A model generated the notes under the pieces. It worked only from the letters and a program-made list of their open reading frames with translations, was not told the origin of the DNA and did not search any database. Positions 59,493 to 64,000 of a stretch of DNA of 64,000 bases are shown here, piece after piece. Location: the NCBI GenBank assembly GCA_916700875.1, contig CAKAKS010000032.1:6263001-6327000 (forward strand), given 5' to 3'. Origin of the DNA: Sebastes aleutianus. Taxonomy: Eukaryota; Chordata; Actinopteri; Perciformes; Sebastidae. The translations under genes and the position numbers were made by a program. The number at the start of each line of letters is the position of its first letter. Positions within the stretch are counted from its first letter, which is position 1.

Positions 59493-60391
59493 GACCAGGC
59501 GGCAACCTCCGGTACTGAAAAGTGAAGCCAATGAAGCGCCTTAAACTTGCATTCTTTCTAATACCCAGCAGAGGGTGACTTCTCTGGTTGCAAAAATAAG
59601 TCTGATTGTATAGAAATCTATGAGAAAATGAGTCTACTTCTCACTTGATTTATTACCTCAGTAAACTTTGTAGACTTGAGTTTATGGTCTCAATCGCTAT
59701 TTTCGAGTCTTCTTCAATACAGCATGATGTTAATTTAGTAAATTATGGTCCCATTTAGAGTCAAATAGACAGATAGATAAAGCAGGGTCTGTTTAAGGGT
59801 GTGGCTATCTTGTGATTGACAGGTCGCTACCACGGTGTTGTCCAGCCTGGGTGTTGTCCGTGTTTCCGCCTCAGAACTTTAACCCTTTCACGGTGTGTTT
59901 TCAGTTCATGGAAGTTAATTGTAAAATTGTGTTGCCTAAAAATGTCTTATTCAGCGGTTGGTCATACTTAACTCCATCCTCTCATGTTACTTCTGGCAAA
60001 GAATGTTAATTGCCAATAAGTGAAAGACAATTGTTCGTTCCATTAAAACATCATTGCCCAGCAGCAAAACTTCGCTTCCGCCATTTTGGACTGAAAGCGA
60101 CTACCGGACACCAGTAGAACGTCCACCTACAAAGTGCCATACAAAAGTAAAACTAAATTATTTCTATTCTATTGTCATAGTTAATTTCTCTACCAAATGG
60201 CCTGTGTTGAACAAAAAAAAATTATAAATGTAATAAGTGTTTTGTCAAAACAACACTGGAGTTTCATCTCTTTGCTTTTGGTTCCAGAAAACAAAGAAAG
60301 GTGACGGCCAAAATGCCAAACTCGAGTCTTCAAAAGCGTAGTCCACAAACCAATGGGTGACATCATGGTGAATGGGTCCAATTCCTATATA
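59493..60391 (+). repeat. Family D copy D2, with an insertion of about 280 bp
   Basis: Matches D1 from TGAAGCCAATGAAGCGCCTT through TTGACAGGTCGCTACCACGG to TTACTTCTGG (59998). The family resumes near 60285 (GAAAGGTGACGGCCAAAATG) to CAATGGGTGACATCATGG. The intervening 59999-60284 has no counterpart in D1. It contains CGCTTCCGCCATTTTGGACT, and its identity is unknown. Confidence 0.85.
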
Positions 60392-61970
60392 CTTTGATTT
60401 GTTTCCTGCAAATGACAGATTGTTAGTCAGGTCATGCCAGCAATAAGCATACAGACATATGCACCTGAGTCTGACGCAAATACAACACGGTAAAAACACA
60501 TCAGCTCTGCGACCTTGCATGTCTTTATCTCGCTTCCTGTTTGAATGTGGATGTTTAAAGAGCGTAGAGTAATTGTACAGTAAATAGGAAGAGACAACGG
60601 GATTGTAATGCAGGCCTTGAGTGCCTGCTGTTGTCCTTCAATTAAGCATCATATGTTGCTCTTAGCACACCACACGTACTAACTGGAACGGAAAACATTG
60701 TTGTGATGGGATTATAGTCAGTAGAGGAAAGAGGCCATCCCCCCTCCTTACTCTCATCAGGCTAGGGTGGTAGTGAAATATACTTGAGCTGCTTAGCGTG
60801 TGTGGTAGTGAATTAGCTGACCAACATGCAGTGTGCACATACAGAGAAGGCAAGAGAGCGTGGTACTTAGTTTAAGGTTTACCTCCAGAGCTTGCAAAGT
60901 ATAAGACACACGAGATAGTCCACACACTAATGAAGGATCATATGCATTACCCTCCACTGGTAGTTCATTAGTTTCAAATGAGGGAATCTATGGCTATGTG
61001 AGTCATCGCAAACACATTGAATCAGGTTGACAGTGTTGCGTGCGTACTATAAAGCGAGTGCTGTTTGGCTTACACTAAATTACATTTATGTGAAAAGAAC
61101 ATTTTGTCCGAAAATCAGCTATAAAAATGTATAATGCAATGTGTCCCAAACACATTTGAGTTATCAAGGCGTAATGTTGTCGGTATACATGGTGCAGTAC
61201 TATATGTGCTTTAGTCCTCCGAGATAACACTTTGCCTCGGGCCTTGTGGAAGCATTTTTCAGTAGCAAATAGAAGGAAACACCAACAATTGCCTGAGGAT
61301 AAACACTGCAGCTACGTTAGCAATAGCAGCTTTACAGATGCTAACGGCTTTGCCTTAAGGGAGAGGCCAAGCAGATGACAACTGTGCAATACAGAGGCAG
61401 AAGTGTGACATAACTTTGATTGGCCCCACTGCAAATTTTTTGTCTTGGGCCTTTCGTCCCAAACACAAGCGCTCGACCACTCCAGACAATTGCAAAGCAG
61501 TCAATTGCTATGTGACTCTGGAGAGGCTCACCATGCATCTCCCATCCTGCAAACCAACCTTAGATCAGCACAACGGACAGCAGCCGAAACCAAAAAAAAC
61601 GCTAATTTAACAGCCTGCCCTGGACTCAGCAGCCAAATGTTATCACAGACACAGATTACGGTAGATGCACATTTTCCAACATATGAGATGTAACAATTAC
61701 AGTGCTATTGATTTAAATCCCTGATCCCAATTCCATAATAACAAAAATAAACCAGTACTCACCCATTAGAAGTTCATCCTACAGGTCTTGTGCTCTGCAA
61801 AGTCATTAACAACACTGCTAAAGAACCATGTGTTTTTTTTATTGGCGCGATGTGGCTCGCCAATTTGAGCTGAACTTTTGTCAGACGCCCAGCTGTTTCT
61901 ATTTATTCTTGTCGCTCGCCTTGAAATCGCCTCAATGGACCAGGAGCGGCTGATTGGTGAAGTTGATTCA
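60392..61970. other. No recognised gene; possible conserved element at 61850-61960
   Basis: 61850-61960 (GCGCGATGTGGCTCGCCAAT, CGCCTCAATGGACCAGGAGC) appears single-copy and GC-richer than its surroundings. Short + strand ORFs at 61416-61693 have no recognisable motif. Confidence 0.35.
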
Positions 61971-62393
61971 TTACCAGTGTTTAATTAATTAGCTGTATGC
62001 GTCACTGTGTGGAAGTGACTGGAGTCATTATTCTATGTGTAAGAGAACAGGCCTTCCTAACTTTGTAAAACAAAATGTAACAAATAAATACATAGATATA
62101 AATTTACTCAAATGTTATTCAGCGATTATTAAAATAATAAATCTTACACAAGCAACTAAAAAATGTAAAAAAAAGAAATTTACGCAAAAAATACAATTCA
62201 AGTGTATACCTTTTTGTAATGCAGCAACACATTGGTCAAAACAGGAGTTAAAATTCCACTATATAATGTATATAGAATACAAACACAGAATTGAACTGAA
62301 ATATTCGACCCCATTGTCACTGATACCCGATCCAGCTGTTTGACTCAGTATTGGCCTGATATCCGATCCGGCATCGGTATTGGTACATCCCTA
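61971..62393 (+). mobile_element. Family I MITE, right portion (copy I2)
   Basis: Starts internally at TACCAGTGTTTAATTAATTA, shares GCGTCACTGTGTGGAAGTGA with copy I1, and ends GGCATCGGTATTGGTACATCCCTA. The 102-codon ORF inside is AT-rich chance sequence. Confidence 0.85.
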
Positions 62394-62939
62394 ATCTATA
62401 CGATACCTCCTCATTTCACTACAAAACCTTGATAAGGTGGCAGCTGGCTGGAGGGACATCACTAAAGTTTCCTACTGCTGCTGGCTATATTGTATGTCAT
62501 TTCCAGTAAATATCACAATATTAAACGTATGTTTTTTGTTTAAAAAGAACAAAAGAAGGAAGATAATTGGTTCTGTCTCTAGTCTGATCTGGAGTGCACA
62601 GCTGATTGGTAGTGTACGTGGTTTGTTTACATGACGTAATAAAGCGGATTCAGTGTCGCACGGTGTAGGAAGGTGATTTTTGGGCCCCTGAAAGCTTCTG
62701 GGCCCCGGTGCACCACACCGGTTGCACTGTCAATATTTCCGCCACTGTACAGAGGCAGGCAGCCATTGCTAACCTTGAGCTTCAGCAGCATATGTTGTGT
62801 GACATGCTTGCATGCTAGGGGGTAAGTGCAGGGCAGTGGTTAGCTTCATCAAAAGTACTCCACTTTATCAGGAATGGGCTAAAGTGATTCAGATCCAGGA
62901 GGAGATAAACAGTTGAAGCTCTTCACTCTGTTTGTGTGT
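62394..62939. other. No recognised gene; GGGCCCC-rich repeat end near 62680
   Basis: TTTTTGGGCCCCTGAAAG and TCTGGGCCCCGGTGCACC resemble transposon ends, also hinted at near 36660. Confidence 0.4.
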
Positions 62940-63850
62940 GTTTGGTGTGATATCATAACAGTGTGTGCACATGAAAATTAATGAGCTTCTTTACACAAGG
63001 AGCCTCATAACAACCGCGGAAATAATTATGCGCAGCAAAACTCTGGTGTGTGAAATAATAAAAGACAAGCATGCTGTGTAGCTCGTGTTTGCTATCAGCT
63101 CCCTAATTGTCTGTGTTAGCCTTTACTGGGCAGCTGGAGGGACACAGTGTCATGTATGATGGCAAAAACAAAGCCTTGACCCTCGCGACCCCGCAGCCGG
63201 AGTGGGCCCCCGTAACATTCTCAATCCGACTGAAAGAAATATCAGATTGCAACTGACCTCGGCCCCGCTGCTCGGAAATCCCAGTGCTACTATAAGAGGC
63301 TTTACCACAGACTAGAGGCGGGTGAATAGGGATAATTTAATGAAACATTAGACGAGAGCACTCCACAGTCCTTAAACAAATTGCTTTTCTGACTGCCAAG
63401 CTTGGCTCAATTTGGGTCGCCTGAAGGAAGAGCGCGAGCGGGAAAGAAAAGGGAAGAAAGAGCAGTTATTCACCTGCAGCGTTTAGAGGTTGGATATAAT
63501 AGCTCCAGAAAAAAAACAATTGAAATATAGAAGATGAGTCTGTCCTGTGATGGCTAAGCCTCCCCTAGAACGTCTGCTTGTGGATTTATGAGAAGTTTCC
63601 GCAGGACAGATTAAGTGTAATGGGAGGCTGTTGACTTCCGACCAGAGAGAGCAGAAGGCACTCCTCCGCTTATCGACAGCCACCTATGGGCATAAACAGG
63701 TGGCTGCTGGGTTACTGGCACCTTTTACTGGCATAGGTGAGTAAAGGCCGGCCTTATTAAGGTGTTGACGGGGCCCGGGGAGCCATTTCCGTGCCATCGC
63801 AAAGGAGATTCACCTCTCATTACCTCTTTGTTCTACGTAGTGTTCTTAAG
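62940..63850. other. Candidate conserved non-coding block
   Basis: No repeat family or ORF is recognised across 900 bp. There are homeodomain-like cores (GAAAATTAATGAGC, GGAAATAATTATGCGC, GGATAATTTAATGAAAC) and GC-balanced segments such as GATTAAGTGTAATGGGAGG and GGCCTTATTAAGGTG. The even, non-degenerate texture is what I would expect of vertebrate developmental regulatory DNA, but this is judged by eye. Confidence 0.35.
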
Positions 63851-64000
63851 CTTGGGATTTAGGGCTGGCCACTGAGTAAAGCCTTGAATTAGCTTAATGA
63901 GAAGAGCCAGGCACATGATTTACACCTCACGTGGAGAGAAAGTCACAAGCAGGCACTTAGAGGCGGTATATGATTATTATGTCTGTGTGCTGCACAGGCG
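63851..64000. other. Window end, nothing recognised
   Basis: Ordinary single-copy-looking sequence. Confidence 0.5.

Noticed and set aside
62035..62343. 102-codon lysine- and isoleucine-rich ORF
   Set aside because: It falls inside family-I MITE sequence, is AT-rich, and has no recognisable domain.

Overview
The window reads as gene-poor, repeat-rich nuclear DNA of a ray-finned fish, most likely a percomorph. It is AT-rich and full of (TG)n/(CA)n tracts. Much of it consists of interspersed repeats that I recognise as typical of teleost genomes: TAGGGCTGTCAA-type MITEs, TTAA-flanked foldback elements, a tRNA-derived SINE and LINE fragments. No open reading frame carries a recognisable complete protein domain, and there are no bacterial or phage signals. 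Family letters (A, B, C and so on) are my own labels for repeats seen more than once here; they are not database names.

Layout. 768-3589 is a large 41-bp minisatellite whose distal half has higher-order organisation and which runs directly into a truncated family-A element. About 4700-5580 looks like the promoter side and first exon of a gene on the + strand: a long leader with small upstream ORFs, an ATG in good context, eight codons and a consensus splice donor at 5581. No second exon is recognisable, so the following tens of kilobases may be a long first intron. 7.5-10.4 kb holds family-B repeats, including a tandem block rich in TTACGTAA. 11.8-13.7 kb is a TTAA foldback element split by a 1.5-kb insertion. 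14.2-30.1 kb is a mosaic of families A, D, E, G, H and L, one LINE reverse-transcriptase remnant and a repeat carrying hormone-receptor-like sites. 31.7-35.4 kb contains a pair of family-B copies in opposite orientation. 36.7-46 kb has families A, C, I, N, M and B. 46-50 kb holds a SINE, a PIF/Harbinger-like MITE and a small hAT-like MITE with an 8-bp target duplication. 51-54.3 kb holds tandem family-A copies and a probable 924-bp solo LTR inside another family-A copy. 54.4-62.4 kb has LINE tails and families D, F, I and M.

Between these lie single-copy-looking stretches (about 10.7-11.6, 16.3-17.1, 30.3-31.6, 41.7-41.85 and 62.9-63.85 kb). Some resemble conserved non-coding elements, but only alignment can decide this.

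There is no operon-like set of cooperating genes. The main points of interest are the first-exon candidate, the datable nested insertions, and repeat families that spread good matches to nuclear-receptor (DR1, ERE-like) and PAR-bZIP (TTACGTAA) sites. Repeat boundaries were read by eye and may be off by several bases.
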